Source: Thermobacillus xylanilyticus
GTDB lineage: Bacteria; Bacillota; Bacilli; Paenibacillales; Paenibacillaceae
DNA: 64,000 bases
NCBI RefSeq assembly: GCF_907165215.1
Contig: NZ_CAJRAY010000024.1
Span: 24,625 to 88,624, forward strand
Direction of reading: 5' to 3'
Part shown: one piece after another, positions 37,757 to 47,435 of the stretch
How positions within the stretch are numbered: the first letter of the stretch is position 1
Layout: the number at the start of each line of letters is the position of its first letter
Notes under the pieces: generated by a model
The model's database searches: none
The model's input: only the letters and a program-made list of their open reading frames with translations
What the model was told of the DNA's origin: nothing
Position numbers and translations under genes: made by a program

Positions 37757-39076
37757 ATGAAAAAAAGAAGTCTCGCGTTGCTGGTGTTCGTACTGATTCT
37801 CTCCCTCCTCGTGGCCGCGTGCGGCGGCAAGGGAGGCGGCTCGGACACGGGAAGCAACGCCGGTTCGTCGGACGGAGCAAACGGCGGCGGATCGGGCGAG
37901 AAAGTCACCATCAAGATGTTCCAGTTCAAGGTCGAGATTGCCGAGCAGCTCGCCAAGCTGATTGAAGAGTATGAGAAGCTCCATCCGAACATCAACATCG
38001 AACTGGAGACGGTCGGCGGCGGCGCGGACTACGGCGCGGCGCTGAAGGCGAAGTTCAATTCCGGCGACAAACCGGACATCTTCAACAACGGCGGCTTCAG
38101 CGAACTGGATCTGTGGATCGAGCACCTGGAAGACCTGACGGACGAACCGTGGGTCGCGAACCTGGTGGACGCCGCCAAACCGCCGATGACCAAGGACGGC
38201 CGACTGTATGGCATGCCGGTCAACCTGGAAGGCTACGGCTTCATCTACAACAAGGACCTGTTCGCCGAGGCGGGCATCACCGAAACGCCGAAGACGCTGG
38301 ATGAACTCCGGGCGGCCGCGCAGAAGCTGAAAGACGCGGGCATCACCCCGTTCATCAACGGCTACGCGGAATGGTGGGTACTCGGGAACCACTTCATCAA
38401 CATCCCGTTCGCCCAGCAGAAGGACCCCGAAGCGTTCATCCAGGGGCTGTACGACGGCACCGAGAAGATTCCGGGCAACGAAGTGTTCAAGCAATGGGCG
38501 GATCTGTTCGATCTGACGCTGGAGTTCGGCCAACCGAACCCGCTGCAGACGGACTACAACACGCAAGTTTCCGAATTCGCCATCGGCAAGGCGGCCATGA
38601 CCCAGCAGGGCAACTGGACGCAGGTGGCGATCTCCCAGACGAACCCGGACATCAACATCGGTTTCCTGCCGATGCCGATCAACAACGACGCGGACGCGAT
38701 GGACAAATTGCCGGTCGGCGTGCCGAGCAACTGGGTCGTGCACAAGAACTCGCCGGTGAAGGAAGAAGCGAAGGCGTTCCTGAACTGGATGGTGACGTCC
38801 GAAATCGGCCAGCGCTACATCACGGAAGAGTTCAAATTCATCCCGGCATTCACGAACATCCAGGCGGACGAATCGGTGCTGGGGCAGCTGGCGGCGGACA
38901 TCATCCGCTACAGCCAGGAAGGCAAGACGCTGACCTGGAACTGGTTCAAGTTCCCGGGCGGCGAAGCGTCCAGCAACAAGTTCGCGGACGTCATGCAAGC
39001 GTACATCGGCGGACAAATCAACAAAGATCAAATGTTCGAGCGTCTGCAGCAAGCATGGGATGAAATGAGCAAATAA
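37757..39076 (+). CDS. CUT1 ABC transporter, sugar-binding lipoprotein
   Basis: A 439-residue solute-binding protein. The signal peptide ends in LLVAAC with Cys22 as lipid anchor, followed by a Gly/Ser-rich linker and the family 1 binding domain (VTIKMFQFKVEIAEQL.., NIGFLPMPINNDA). Start ATG with GGGAGG upstream; the frame extending to 37709 is rejected. It lies 112 bp after the permease genes, the reverse of the order at 24-28 kb. Substrate unknown; regulation by the adjacent YesMN pair is likely. Confidence 0.92.
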   Translation: MKKRSLALLVFVLILSLLVAACGGKGGGSDTGSNAGSSDGANGGGSGEKVTIKMFQFKVEIAEQLAKLIEEYEKLHPNINIELETVGGGADYGAALKAKFNSGDKPDIFNNGGFSELDLWIEHLEDLTDEPWVANLVDAAKPPMTKDGRLYGMPVNLEGYGFIYNKDLFAEAGITETPKTLDELRAAAQKLKDAGITPFINGYAEWWVLGNHFINIPFAQQKDPEAFIQGLYDGTEKIPGNEVFKQWADLFDLTLEFGQPNPLQTDYNTQVSEFAIGKAAMTQQGNWTQVAISQTNPDINIGFLPMPINNDADAMDKLPVGVPSNWVVHKNSPVKEEAKAFLNWMVTSEIGQRYITEEFKFIPAFTNIQADESVLGQLAADIIRYSQEGKTLTWNWFKFPGGEASSNKFADVMQAYIGGQINKDQMFERLQQAWDEMSK

Positions 39077-39093
39077 TCCCGCGACAAACAACA

Positions 39094-39137
39094 GTCGCCG
39101 ATCTCCGGCCATAAATGGACCGAAGATCGGCGGCTTT
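39094..39137 (+). terminator. Probable terminator after the second binding-protein gene
   Basis: GTCGCCGATCTCCGG can pair with CCGAAGATCGGCGGC, followed by a short TTT. The stem is long but the T-tract is weak. Confidence 0.6.
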
Positions 39138-39321
39138 GTCGTCTCTCACGGCAACCGGTATCCGCACCGTTCGGCCAGTCCCCCCAGCCAGCCGGGCACG
39201 AGCCGCTGCAGCCAGACCGGCGGGGTTCACAGAAAGGTCGCACATCCGAATCCCCGAGCCCGAAATCGAAGCGCGGGATGAGATGAGCCGGACCGAGACA
39301 GTAGACGGAAGGAATGAGAGC

Positions 39322-40398
39322 ATGAAGAGAAGGAAGAGGAAGAGAACGTTCATCATCCTGGGCGCGATTCTCGCCGTGGTGCTGTTGGTCGCCGGCTCTT
39401 ATTTTTATACGAACATGACCTATATGGAGAAGCCGCTGAAGGCGATGCGCCATGCGGGCTTCACGGAGAAACAGGTAACGCTGGACGACGGCACGGTGAT
39501 CAATTACGGGGAAGGACCGGCGAACGGCAATCCGCCGCTGCTCCTGATCCACGGCCAGGGAATGACATGGGAAGATTACGCCAAGACGCTGCCGGCGTTG
39601 TCCGAACGGTTTCATGTGTTCGCCGTTGACTGCCACGGGCACGGGGAATCCGAATGGAACCCGGAGAAATATTCGGCCAAGGCCATGGCCGCCGACTTCG
39701 TCGAGTTCATCGAGACCGTGATCGGCGGCAAAGTGATGCTCTCCGGCCATTCGTCAGGCGGCATGGTGGCGGCGTATATCGCCGCGCATTATCCCGAACA
39801 TGTCACCGGCCTTGTGATCGAGGACTCGCCGTTCTTCGCCACGGAACCGGGCCGGAGGGAGTCGACTTACGTCTGGGTATACGGCTTCCAGCAATATGAG
39901 AACTTCAAACAGCAGAACGAGATCGAGGACTATTTCGAGTATGCCTTGAAGCACAGCTACTGGCGGAAAATGTTCGGTGACTTCCTGTGGGATCGGTTCA
40001 CGAAAGACGCGGTCGCCTACCGCAAGAAGCATCCGGACAAGCCGGTGCACCTGTTCTATCTGCCGCCGCAGATCAACCGGATGTTCGAATCGATGACCTA
40101 TCCGTATGATCACAGGTTCGGCGAGACGTTCTACGACAACAGCTGGTTCGAGGACTACAACCAGTCCGCGGTGCTGGCGAAGATCGAATGCCCGACCTTG
40201 TTCGTGAAGGCAAACACCAACTACGACGGCGATCTGCTGCTCGCGGCGCTGACGGACGAGGACGCCGAGCGCGTCGTGGAGCTGCTGCCGAACGGCAGGC
40301 TCGTGAAGGTGGATACCCCCGGCCATGACATCCATTATGACAAGCCGAAGGCGTTCGTCGACCTCTTGGCCGGTTTTCTGGATGAAGTGACAGGCTGA
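39322..40398 (+). CDS. Membrane-anchored alpha/beta hydrolase
   Basis: A 358-residue protein with a positively charged N-terminus (MKRRKRKR) and one transmembrane segment (FIILGAILAVVLLVAGSYFY), so the domain is probably outside the membrane. The oxyanion strand LLLIHGQGMTWEDY, the nucleophile elbow GHSSGG with Ser144 and the C-terminal GHDIHYDKP His fit a serine hydrolase. Substrate unknown. GGAAGGAATGAG precedes the ATG at 39322; upstream ATGs lack good sites. It follows the second sugar transporter but has its own spacing. Confidence 0.85.
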   Translation: MKRRKRKRTFIILGAILAVVLLVAGSYFYTNMTYMEKPLKAMRHAGFTEKQVTLDDGTVINYGEGPANGNPPLLLIHGQGMTWEDYAKTLPALSERFHVFAVDCHGHGESEWNPEKYSAKAMAADFVEFIETVIGGKVMLSGHSSGGMVAAYIAAHYPEHVTGLVIEDSPFFATEPGRRESTYVWVYGFQQYENFKQQNEIEDYFEYALKHSYWRKMFGDFLWDRFTKDAVAYRKKHPDKPVHLFYLPPQINRMFESMTYPYDHRFGETFYDNSWFEDYNQSAVLAKIECPTLFVKANTNYDGDLLLAALTDEDAERVVELLPNGRLVKVDTPGHDIHYDKPKAFVDLLAGFLDEVTG

Positions 40399-40516
40399 CA
40401 GGCGGGTATCAAGCTGATGGAATCGGGATATTGTGGTAATATCCATAGAGAAGATATGTGATCGGAGTGCGTATGCCGGGGATGTGAAGAATCGGTACGG
40501 CGAGGAGGTCGAAGCG

Positions 40517-40942
40517 GTGCACAGGGGGCATGTCGGTCATGACGGGATATTGGGCAAGAAACTGGAGCAGTTATCAAATGGCGTAAATCGGCTGAGGGAA
40601 GCGCTTCTGGCGGAAGGTCTCCCCGAAGATATGAAGCGGGATGCCGTAATCCAGCGATTTGAATTCTGCTTCGAATCGGCCTGGAAAACGCTGAAAGCCT
40701 GGCTGCGGGATGAAGGGATCGAGACCGCATCGCCCAAGTCAGCGCTCCGGGAGGCTTACAAACTGGGGTGGCTGGGCCAGGACCCTGATCCGTGGTATCA
40801 AATGTTGACGGACCGCAATCTGACCAGTCATGTCTATAATGAAGAAATGGCTGCTGCCATCTATGCCAACATCCGGTCGTGCTACGCGAATTTGCTTGCC
40901 GAACTGGTTGACCGGTTAGGGGAGAATTTTGATGATGCCTGA
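40517..40942 (+). CDS. HEPN-like HI0074-family protein (HepT-type putative toxin)
   Basis: A 141-residue all-helical protein of the nucleotidyltransferase substrate-binding (HI0074) family. The motif RNLTSHVY places Arg100, His105 and Tyr107 in the R-x4-H-x-Y arrangement of HEPN ribonucleases used in type VII toxin-antitoxin pairs. The GTG at 40517 is chosen for the GAGGAGG upstream. It overlaps the following nucleotidyltransferase gene by 11 bp, the usual paired arrangement. Toxin activity is inferred from the family, not shown. Confidence 0.8.
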   Translation: MHRGHVGHDGILGKKLEQLSNGVNRLREALLAEGLPEDMKRDAVIQRFEFCFESAWKTLKAWLRDEGIETASPKSALREAYKLGWLGQDPDPWYQMLTDRNLTSHVYNEEMAAAIYANIRSCYANLLAELVDRLGENFDDA

Positions 40943-41231
40943 ACGGATCCTCGCCCGTCTGCAAGCCTTGTGCAGCGATACCCCGGCACTTGAGAGGCTG
41001 GTACTGTTCGGCTCGAGGGCAAAAGGCACCCACAAATACAATTCCGACATCGACCTCGCCGCGTATTGGAACGGGAAGCCGCCCGCCGACTTCCACTCCC
41101 GTGTGGACGATGCGGTGGAGTTGTATTCGTTCGATCTGGTGGATGCGAACGCGGTGGCGAACCCGCTGCTGCGAGAAGAAATCGAGAAATACGGCGTGGT
41201 GCTGTACGAGAAGGAACGGCAGGAAGAATAG
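40932..41231 (+). CDS. MNT-domain nucleotidyltransferase (MntA-type putative antitoxin)
   Basis: A 99-residue minimal nucleotidyltransferase. GSRAKGTHKYNSDIDLA carries the GS-x10-DxD motif that binds nucleotide and metal, and a later Asp in YSFDLVDA supplies the third carboxylate. In HEPN/MNT pairs this protein AMPylates the HEPN partner at its Tyr and silences it. The start at 40932 has GGGGAG 7 bp upstream; the gene overlaps the HEPN gene. Ends before a bidirectional terminator. Confidence 0.85.
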   Translation: MMPERILARLQALCSDTPALERLVLFGSRAKGTHKYNSDIDLAAYWNGKPPADFHSRVDDAVELYSFDLVDANAVANPLLREEIEKYGVVLYEKERQEE

Positions 41232-41232
41232 G

Positions 41233-41264
41233 AAAGACCCGCGCGTTGCGGAGCGCGGGTCTTT
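41233..41264. terminator. Bidirectional terminator between convergent genes
   Basis: AAAGACCCGCGC and GCGCGGGTCTTT form a perfect 12-bp stem with an 8-nt loop. The A and T runs at its ends serve both the MNT gene and the convergent membrane-protein gene. Confidence 0.9.
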
Positions 41265-41271
41265 CGCGTGC

Positions 41272-41832
41272 TCAGGACGGCTGTTGCGCGGCTTGGCGGG
41301 ATTCGGCCGCAAGCCCGGCGGCCGTCGCCAGATAGATGGCGGTGAGGACGAAGGGCAGAACCGAAAACGCCAGTTGATCGAAAATGTAGCCCAGGAAGAA
41401 CGATGCGGTCGCCATCGAGAGCGTGAGGAACAGGTACGTTCTGCTCCTGTAGATCCATATGTATGGCAGGAAATGCGATCCCGCCAGCAACCCGATGGCG
41501 AAGGGGATCAGCTCGAAATGCTCAATATAAATGACGATCCACAAGGGCAGGAAGAAGGCTTGGATGCCGCCGACGATACCGCTCAGCGCGCCCAGCGGAT
41601 TTCGCGACATCAGGTCGGCTTTGAGCAGCCGGCCGAGCAGGAGCCCGAGCGGAAAAATGCTCCCGACCCCGAGCAGATAGCACAGGGCGAGCGTCTTGCC
41701 TTCGATGATGAGGCCGAGGACTCCCATCGCCAGCCAATACAGCGCGCCCGCGATGAAGACGGGGTAGCCGCCCCGGGCGACGCGGATCAGGTCGTCCTTG
41801 AGTTCGTCCAGCGTCATTTTCTGATAGTCCAC
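41272..41832 (-). CDS. DUF7010-type integral membrane protein
   Basis: A 186-residue protein with about six hydrophobic segments (for example ALYWLAMGVLGLIIEG and AFFLPLWIVIYIEHF) and no recognisable catalytic motif. It begins VDYQKMTLDELKDDLIRVARGG at a GTG at 41832, 7 bp after AAAGGAGAG. The frame is open to 42129, but the extra part is Arg-rich and lacks a start. The resemblance to the DUF7010 group is from memory. Function unknown. Confidence 0.7.
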   Translation of the reverse strand: MDYQKMTLDELKDDLIRVARGGYPVFIAGALYWLAMGVLGLIIEGKTLALCYLLGVGSIFPLGLLLGRLLKADLMSRNPLGALSGIVGGIQAFFLPLWIVIYIEHFELIPFAIGLLAGSHFLPYIWIYRSRTYLFLTLSMATASFFLGYIFDQLAFSVLPFVLTAIYLATAAGLAAESRQAAQQPS

Positions 41833-42100
41833 GAGATGTCTCTCCTTTGCGGGAAGCCGCCTGTTTCGAAAGCGTTTCCAATATGAGTTGAAGAAAGCCG
41901 GCTTTTTGTGTTGCGCTGCCGCACAGCATAGATCGTAGCACAACGGCGAGGCGTTTTCCAGCGGGAGCTTGGGAAGGAAGCGCGGGTGGAAGCGAAGGAC
42001 CGAAAGCGGCGGAAGAACCAAGTTTCGTTGCGGCGAGGCGCATGGGCCTCTTGCGGACCGCGAATGCGCGCATTTGCGGTGCGTCACCGCAGACCGCCGT
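41833..42100. other. Intergenic region with one cre-like site
   Basis: CGAAAGCGTTTCCA at 41867-41880 resembles a CcpA-binding cre site and lies about 35 bp upstream of the minus-strand membrane-protein gene. Nothing else is recognised before the PurR boxes at 42101. Confidence 0.4.
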
Positions 42101-42141
42101 AAAACCGAACGTTCGTAAATTTGAAACATTAAATGTTCGCC
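42101..42141. promoter_or_regulatory. PurR box pair upstream of purE
   Basis: AAAACCGAACGTT at 42101-42113 and the inverted ATTAAATGTTCGCC at 42128-42141 match the PurR box core CGAAC on opposite strands, with a 24-bp gap between cores. The pair lies just upstream of the purE promoter, as in B. subtilis. Confidence 0.8.
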
Positions 42142-42148
42142 TTTTTAA

Positions 42149-42177
42149 TTGACATCCGCCGGAGTCGTTGTTACACT
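42149..42177 (+). promoter_or_regulatory. Sigma-A promoter of the purine operon
   Basis: TTGACA at 42149-42154 and TACACT at 42172-42177 with a 17-bp spacer, between the PurR boxes and the riboswitch. Confidence 0.82.
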
Positions 42178-42215
42178 GTAAGAGGCTGAACATTTTTTAA
42201 ATTGCATAGATCAAT

Positions 42216-42284
42216 GCTCGTATAAGTCCGGGGATATGGCCCGGACGTCTCTACCCGGGAACCGTAAATTCCCGGACTACGAGC
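42216..42284 (+). promoter_or_regulatory. Purine riboswitch, guanine/hypoxanthine class
   Basis: The P1 stem GCTCGTA / TACGAGC encloses TATAAG, a GATATGG loop, the GTCTCTAC junction and a CCGTAAA loop. The J3/1 strand ACTA has C at the specifying position, so guanine or hypoxanthine is the ligand. P2 and P3 are GC-rich and fully paired. A terminator at 42429-42472 forms the expression platform, about 145 bp downstream. Confidence 0.95.
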
Positions 42285-42428
42285 CAGCGGTAACAGTGAA
42301 GCGGGTTGCCCCGGACGGGGCAGCCTTGTGCTGTCTTGTCCGGATTCTGCTGCGCGCGGATTCATGGCGCGCAGGGGGCGGCGATTGCCGGCAAGGCCTG
42401 CTTCCCGCTGCATCCGCAGGCTCGTTGT

Positions 42429-42472
42429 CCGTCGACGTAGAAGCTCCTGGCTGGAGACGCGACGGATTTTTT
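42429..42472 (+). terminator. Attenuator terminator in the purE leader
   Basis: CCGTCG (42429-42434) pairs with CGACGG (42460-42465), with an inner CTCC/GGAG stem, followed by ATTTTTT. It lies between the riboswitch and purE. Confidence 0.7.
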
Positions 42473-42580
42473 CATGCCGGCGGCATCGTCGGGAACACTG
42501 AAATGGGATGAACAGACGGCGGCATCATGGATGCCGGCTGTCAGAAGCAATCGCTCAATAAGGCAGAAAGAAGGTACCTC

Positions 42581-43063
42581 ATGGCACTGGTAGGCGTCAT
42601 CATGGGCAGCAAGTCGGACTGGGAGACGATGAAGCTTGCTTGCGACATGCTCGAAGAGCTGGGCGTCCCGTACGAGAAGCGGGTCGTCTCGGCGCACCGC
42701 ACGCCGGATCTGATGTTCGAATACGCCGAGACGGCGGCGGCGCGCGGCCTGAAAGTCATCATCGCCGGCGCGGGAGGCGCCGCGCATCTGCCCGGCATGG
42801 TCGCCGCGAAGACGACCCTGCCGGTCATTGGCGTGCCCGTCAAGTCTTCGAACTTGAACGGGCTCGACTCGCTGCTGTCGATCGTGCAGATGCCGGCCGG
42901 CGTCCCGGTTGCGACGGTCGCGATCGGAAATAGCGGCGCGGCGAATGCCGGCCTGCTCGCGGCGCAAATCCTCGCCGCTTTCGATCCGGAGCTGCAGCAG
43001 CGCATCGCGGAGCGGCGGAAGCGGATCGAGCGCGAAGTGCTCGAGAGCAGTGAGACGCTATGA
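42581..43063 (+). CDS. purE: N5-carboxyaminoimidazole ribonucleotide mutase
   Basis: A 160-residue class I PurE that moves the carboxylate of N5-CAIR to give CAIR. The conserved GSKSDW near residue 10 and SAHRTP near 37 are present. The start at 42581 follows AGAAGGT; an in-frame extension to 42527 is rejected. First gene of the operon, overlapping purK as ATGA, consistent with the two-enzyme PurK/PurE route. Confidence 0.97.
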   Translation: MALVGVIMGSKSDWETMKLACDMLEELGVPYEKRVVSAHRTPDLMFEYAETAAARGLKVIIAGAGGAAHLPGMVAAKTTLPVIGVPVKSSNLNGLDSLLSIVQMPAGVPVATVAIGNSGAANAGLLAAQILAAFDPELQQRIAERRKRIEREVLESSETL

Positions 43064-44247
43064 GCGGTGACGCGATGACCTCCAACGTCCGCACGGAGCC
43101 GCGCACGATTCTGCCGGGCGCGACGATCGGCGTGCTCGGCGGCGGCCAGCTCGGCCGCATGATGGCGCTCGCCGGCAGCGCGATGGGCTACCGGTTCGTC
43201 GCGCTTGACCCGACGCCGGACGCGCCGTGCGGCCAGGTCGCCGGCCAGATCGTCGCCGCTTACGACGATGTCAAGGCCGCCCGCGAGCTGGCGAGCCGCG
43301 CCGACGTCATTACATACGAGTTCGAGAACGTCGACGCCGGCGTCGCCGCCATGCTGATGGCGGAATCGTATGTGCCGCAGGGCAGCAGGCTGCTCTACAC
43401 GACGCAGCACCGGCTGCGCGAGAAGCGCGCGATCGAAGCGGCGGGTGTGCGCGTCGCGCCTTACGCCGAGATCCGCAGCCTTGGGGAACTGCGGGAGGCC
43501 GCCGCAAGCTTCGGCTTCCCCTGCGTGCTGAAGACGGCGACCGGCGGCTACGACGGCAAGGGCCAATGGGTCATCCGCGGCGAAGCGGAGATCGAACCGG
43601 CCTGGGACGCCCTGAGCAAGGCGCGGACCGAACTCGTATTGGAGCAATTCATTCGCTTCGACAAGGAACTGTCCGTCATCGCGGCCCGCAGCCCGCGGGG
43701 CGAGATCCGGACGTTCCCCGCGGCGGAGAACGTCCACGTCGAGAACATCCTGCACCTGTCGATCGTGCCCGCCCGCGTGCCGGAAGCGGTGCAGCGGGAA
43801 GCGGAGCAGCTGGCGGTGCGGATCGCGGAAGGCCTGGATGTCATCGGCCTGATCGCCGTCGAGATGTTCTGGTCGGCCGAGCACGGCCTGTACGTGAACG
43901 AACTGGCGCCCCGCCCTCACAACAGCGGTCACTACACGATGGACGCCTGCCGCACGTCGCAGTTCGAGCAGCACGTCCGGGCGATCTGCAACCTGCCGCT
44001 CGGCGATCCGGCGCTGCTGACGCCGGTCGTCATGGTGAACGTGCTCGGCAAGCATCTGGAGCCGGTCGTCGCCCGGCTCTCGCAGCCCGACGAAGCGGCG
44101 GCGAAACGGAATGTCAAACCGTCCCTCCATCTGTACGGCAAGCGCGAAGCCGCACCCAAGCGCAAGATGGGCCACGTGAACGTCCTCGCCTCCTCGGTGG
44201 ATGACGCGCTCGCGTGGATCGACGATACGAATATCTGGAAGGTGTGA
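43060..44247 (+). CDS. purK: N5-carboxyaminoimidazole ribonucleotide synthase
   Basis: A 395-residue ATP-grasp enzyme that carboxylates AIR with bicarbonate. The N-terminal [17 protein letters not shown] binds AIR; the ATP-grasp part includes [20 protein letters not shown] and [18 protein letters not shown], the family signatures. ATG overlaps the purE stop. The first 20 residues are slightly longer than usual. Confidence 0.97.
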   Translation: MSGDAMTSNVRTEPRTILPGATIGVLGGGQLGRMMALAGSAMGYRFVALDPTPDAPCGQVAGQIVAAYDDVKAARELASRADVITYEFENVDAGVAAMLMAESYVPQGSRLLYTTQHRLREKRAIEAAGVRVAPYAEIRSLGELREAAASFGFPCVLKTATGGYDGKGQWVIRGEAEIEPAWDALSKARTELVLEQFIRFDKELSVIAARSPRGEIRTFPAAENVHVENILHLSIVPARVPEAVQREAEQLAVRIAEGLDVIGLIAVEMFWSAEHGLYVNELAPRPHNSGHYTMDACRTSQFEQHVRAICNLPLGDPALLTPVVMVNVLGKHLEPVVARLSQPDEAAAKRNVKPSLHLYGKREAAPKRKMGHVNVLASSVDDALAWIDDTNIWKV

Positions 44248-44256
44248 ACGAAAAAC

Positions 44257-45564
44257 ATGTTGGATCGTTACAGCAGACCGGAGATGCGGGCCATCTGGAC
44301 CGAGGAGAACAAGTTCCGCGCCTGGCTCGAAGTCGAGCTGCTCGCCTGCGAAGCGTGGGCCGAAATCGGCGTCATCCCGAAGGAAGACGTCGAAGCACTG
44401 CGTCGCAACGCCAGCTTCGACATCAATCGGATCTACGAGATCGAGCAGGAGACGCGCCACGACGTCATCGCTTTCACCCGCGCGGTGTCCGAGACGCTCG
44501 GCCCCGAGCGCAAATGGGTGCACTACGGCCTGACGTCGACCGACGTCGTCGACACGGCGCTCGGCTACCTGCTGAAACAGGCAAACGCGATCATCCGGCG
44601 CGACATCGAGAACTTCATCGCGATCCTTCGGGAGCAGGCGCTCCGCCACAAGTACACGGTCATGATGGGCCGTACCCACGGCGTGCACGCGGAACCGACG
44701 ACGTTCGGCCTGAAAATGGCGCTCTGGCACGAGGAAATGAAGCGTAATCTCGAGCGGTTCAACCATGCGGCGGACGGCGTCGAATACGGCAAAATTTCCG
44801 GTGCGGTCGGCACCTACGCCAACATCGATCCGTTCGTCGAGCAATATGTCTGCTCGAAGCTGGGCACGAAGCCGGCGCCGATCTCGACCCAGACGCTGCA
44901 GCGCGACCGGCACGCGGAGTACATGGCGACGCTGGCGCTCATCGCGACGTCCCTGGACAAGTTCGCGACCGAGATCCGCGCGCTGCAGAAGAGCGAGTTC
45001 CGCGAAGTCGAGGAGCCGTTCGCGAAAGGGCAGAAAGGCTCGTCCGCGATGCCGCACAAGCGCAACCCGATCGGCTGCGAGAACATTTCGGGCCTTGCGC
45101 GCGTCATCCGCGGCCATATGCTCTCGGCCTACGAGAACGTGCCGCTCTGGCACGAGCGCGACATCAGCCATTCTTCGGTCGAGCGCGTCATCCTGCCGGA
45201 CGCGACGATGCTGATCAACTATATGTTGAACCGTCTGGGGAACATTATTAAAAACTTGACGGTTTTCCCGGAAAATATGAAGCGCAACATGGAGCGCACC
45301 TACGGCGTGCCGTTCTCCGGCCGCGTCATGACGAAGCTGATCGACAAGGGCTTCAGCCGCGAGCAAGCCTACGACACGGTGCAGCCGCGGGCGATGCAGG
45401 CGTGGGAGACGCAGCGCCAATTCCGCGACATCATCCTCGAGACGCCCGAGATCACGAGTGTGCTGTCGAAGGAAGAGATCGACGACTGCTTCAACCCGTC
45501 GTGGCACCTGAAGCATGTCGACACGATTTTTGAACGACTCGGCTTGGCCGGACAGGAGGCTTGA
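44257..45564 (+). CDS. purB: Adenylosuccinate lyase
   Basis: A 435-residue fumarase/aspartase-superfamily enzyme that removes fumarate from SAICAR and from adenylosuccinate, so it works in both IMP and AMP synthesis. The signature loop [11 protein letters not shown] carries the catalytic Ser; TSTDVVDTA and [10 protein letters not shown] hold the general acid His region. It follows purK by 9 bp and overlaps purC. Confidence 0.97.
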   Translation: MLDRYSRPEMRAIWTEENKFRAWLEVELLACEAWAEIGVIPKEDVEALRRNASFDINRIYEIEQETRHDVIAFTRAVSETLGPERKWVHYGLTSTDVVDTALGYLLKQANAIIRRDIENFIAILREQALRHKYTVMMGRTHGVHAEPTTFGLKMALWHEEMKRNLERFNHAADGVEYGKISGAVGTYANIDPFVEQYVCSKLGTKPAPISTQTLQRDRHAEYMATLALIATSLDKFATEIRALQKSEFREVEEPFAKGQKGSSAMPHKRNPIGCENISGLARVIRGHMLSAYENVPLWHERDISHSSVERVILPDATMLINYMLNRLGNIIKNLTVFPENMKRNMERTYGVPFSGRVMTKLIDKGFSREQAYDTVQPRAMQAWETQRQFRDIILETPEITSVLSKEEIDDCFNPSWHLKHVDTIFERLGLAGQEA

Positions 45565-45572
45565 GGCACGCC

Positions 45573-46496
45573 ATGACCCGGCAACCGCTACCCACCGCCG
45601 CGGGGCTCGTCGGCGCTCCGCTCGTGTACAAAGGCAAGGTCCGCGAACTGTACGATCTCGGCGAGCATTACCTGATCGTCGTCACCGACCGGATATCCGC
45701 GTTCGACTACGTGCTCGAGCCGCCGGTCCCGTACAAGGGGATTGTGCTGAATACGCTCAGCGCCTTCTGGTTCGACAAGACGGCGGCCATCCAGCCCAAC
45801 CATGTCGTTCACACCGATGTCGCGAAGCTCGGCAGCGTCGCGAAAGACCCGGAGCAGCTTGAAGGCCGCATCATGGTGACGAAAAAAGCGCAGCGGATCG
45901 ACATCGAGTGCGTCGTGCGCGGCTACATCACCGGCGGCGGCTGGCGGCAGTACCGGCAGTCGCAGGCCGTGAACGGCATTCCGCTGCCGCCCGGCCTGCG
46001 CAAGAACGAGAAGCTGCCGGAGCCGATTTTCACCCCGGCGGCGAAGAACGATGTCGGCCACGACGAGGACATCCCGTTCGAGGAGATGGCACGGCGCGTC
46101 GGGGCGGAGCTGGCCGGGGAGCTGCGGGAGCGCAGCCTGAAACTGTACGATTTCGCTTCCCGCTATTGCGAGGAGCGGGGCATCATTCTGGCGGACTGCA
46201 AGTTCGAGTTCGGGCTGGTGGACGGCCAGGTGGTGCTGATCGACGAAATTTTCACCCCGGATGCGTCGCGCTTCTGGGCGAAGGACCGCTGGGCCCTTGA
46301 CATCGAGATCGACAGCATGGACAAGGAGCCGGTGCGGACGTATCTGGCGGGCAGCGGCTGGGACAAGAACAGCAAGCCCGATCCGCTGCCGGCGCACGTC
46401 GTCGAGGAGACGACGCGGCGGTATCTGGACATTTGCGAACGGCTGACCGGCGAGAACCCGGCGGAATCGATCACAGGAGGCGGAGAAACGCGATGA
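45573..46496 (+). CDS. purC: SAICAR synthetase
   Basis: A 307-residue enzyme joining CAIR and aspartate. YKGKVRELYDLGEHYLIVVTDRISAFDYVL and ECVVRGYITGGGWRQY are family hallmarks, and LADCKFEFG holds a metal ligand. The length of about 300 is the longer type found in many Gram-positives and eukaryotes; B. subtilis PurC is about 240. The ATG at 45573 (GAGG upstream) is preferred to the TTG at 45561. It overlaps purS by 4 bp. Confidence 0.94.
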   Translation: MTRQPLPTAAGLVGAPLVYKGKVRELYDLGEHYLIVVTDRISAFDYVLEPPVPYKGIVLNTLSAFWFDKTAAIQPNHVVHTDVAKLGSVAKDPEQLEGRIMVTKKAQRIDIECVVRGYITGGGWRQYRQSQAVNGIPLPPGLRKNEKLPEPIFTPAAKNDVGHDEDIPFEEMARRVGAELAGELRERSLKLYDFASRYCEERGIILADCKFEFGLVDGQVVLIDEIFTPDASRFWAKDRWALDIEIDSMDKEPVRTYLAGSGWDKNSKPDPLPAHVVEETTRRYLDICERLTGENPAESITGGGETR

Positions 46497-46735
46497 AAGC
46501 CACGGTGTACGTCACGATCAAGGAGAACGTTCTGGACCCGCAGGGGGCGGCCGTACAGGGCGCGCTGCATTCCCTCGGATTCAAGGAAGTCGGCAAGGTG
46601 CGGATCGGCAAATACATGGAGCTGACCCTCGACACGAATGACCGGAGCGAGGCGGAGGCGCGCGTGAAGGCGATGTGCGAGAAGCTCCTGGCGAACACGG
46701 TCGTCGAAGACTACCGATTCGAACTGGAGGGCTGA
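46493..46735 (+). CDS. purS: FGAM synthase subunit PurS
   Basis: An 80-residue small subunit that links PurQ and PurL and channels ammonia in the three-part FGAM synthase. [20 protein letters not shown] is the signature. ATG with GGAGGCGGAG upstream, overlapping the purC stop. Its presence agrees with a short PurL that lacks the fused glutaminase. Confidence 0.96.
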   Translation: MKATVYVTIKENVLDPQGAAVQGALHSLGFKEVGKVRIGKYMELTLDTNDRSEAEARVKAMCEKLLANTVVEDYRFELEG

Positions 46736-46739
46736 GCGG

Positions 46740-47435
46740 ATGCGGTTTGCGGTCATCGTTTTTCCGGGCTCCAACTGCGACATCGACTGCTACAAGGCGG
46801 TTGAGGAGACGATCGGCCAGCCGGTCGACTACGTCTGGCACACGGCGACGGATCTGTCCGCCTACGACGCGATCATCGTGCCCGGCGGCTTCTCCTACGG
46901 CGATTATCTGCGCTGCGGCGCGATCGCCCGTTTCGCGCCGGTCATGAACGAGGTGCGCAAGGCAGCGGAGGAAGGCAAGTACGTGCTGGGCATCTGCAAC
47001 GGATTCCAGATCCTGACCGAAGCGGGTCTCCTGCCGGGCGTGCTGCTCCGGAACCGGGAGCTGAAGTTCCGCTGCCATCCGGCGCTGCTCGAAGTGGTGA
47101 ACAACGAGACGCCGTTCACGCGGGATTATGCGAAGGGCGAGATCGTCAACATCCCGATCGCCCACGGCGAAGGAAACTACTATTGCGACGAAGAGACGCT
47201 GGCGAAGCTCGAAGCGAACGGCCAGGTCGTGTTCCGCTACAAGGCGGGCGAGAACCCGAACGGTTCGGTAAGCGACATCGCCGGCATTTGCAACGAAGGC
47301 CGCAACGTCGTCGGCATGATGCCGCATCCGGAGCGGGCGGTAAGCGAGCTGCTCGGCTCGTCGGACGGCAAGCGGATGTTCACATCAGTACTCAGCGCAT
47401 GGAGGGAGCGGCATGGCGCAACAGTTAACGGCTAA
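46740..47435 (+). CDS. purQ: FGAM synthase glutaminase subunit PurQ
   Basis: A 231-residue class I glutamine amidotransferase supplying ammonia to PurL. The nucleophile is in LGICNGFQ, with FPGSNCD at the N-terminus and the His/Glu pair in GMMPHPER. It lies 4 bp after purS and overlaps purL by 23 bp. Confidence 0.97.
   Translation: MRFAVIVFPGSNCDIDCYKAVEETIGQPVDYVWHTATDLSAYDAIIVPGGFSYGDYLRCGAIARFAPVMNEVRKAAEEGKYVLGICNGFQILTEAGLLPGVLLRNRELKFRCHPALLEVVNNETPFTRDYAKGEIVNIPIAHGEGNYYCDEETLAKLEANGQVVFRYKAGENPNGSVSDIAGICNEGRNVVGMMPHPERAVSELLGSSDGKRMFTSVLSAWRERHGATVNG

Noticed and set aside
42541-42580. A second gene start before purE
   Set aside because: The frame to 42527 lies in the riboswitch leader without a ribosome site.
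42541-45516. A 991-residue minus-strand frame opposite purE, purK and purB
   Set aside because: A shadow of GC-rich coding sequence: Arg/Asp/Val-rich with no family motif, and the plus strand holds three complete purine enzymes. The same applies to long minus-strand frames at 47425-49530, 49122-50522 and 5576-6889.
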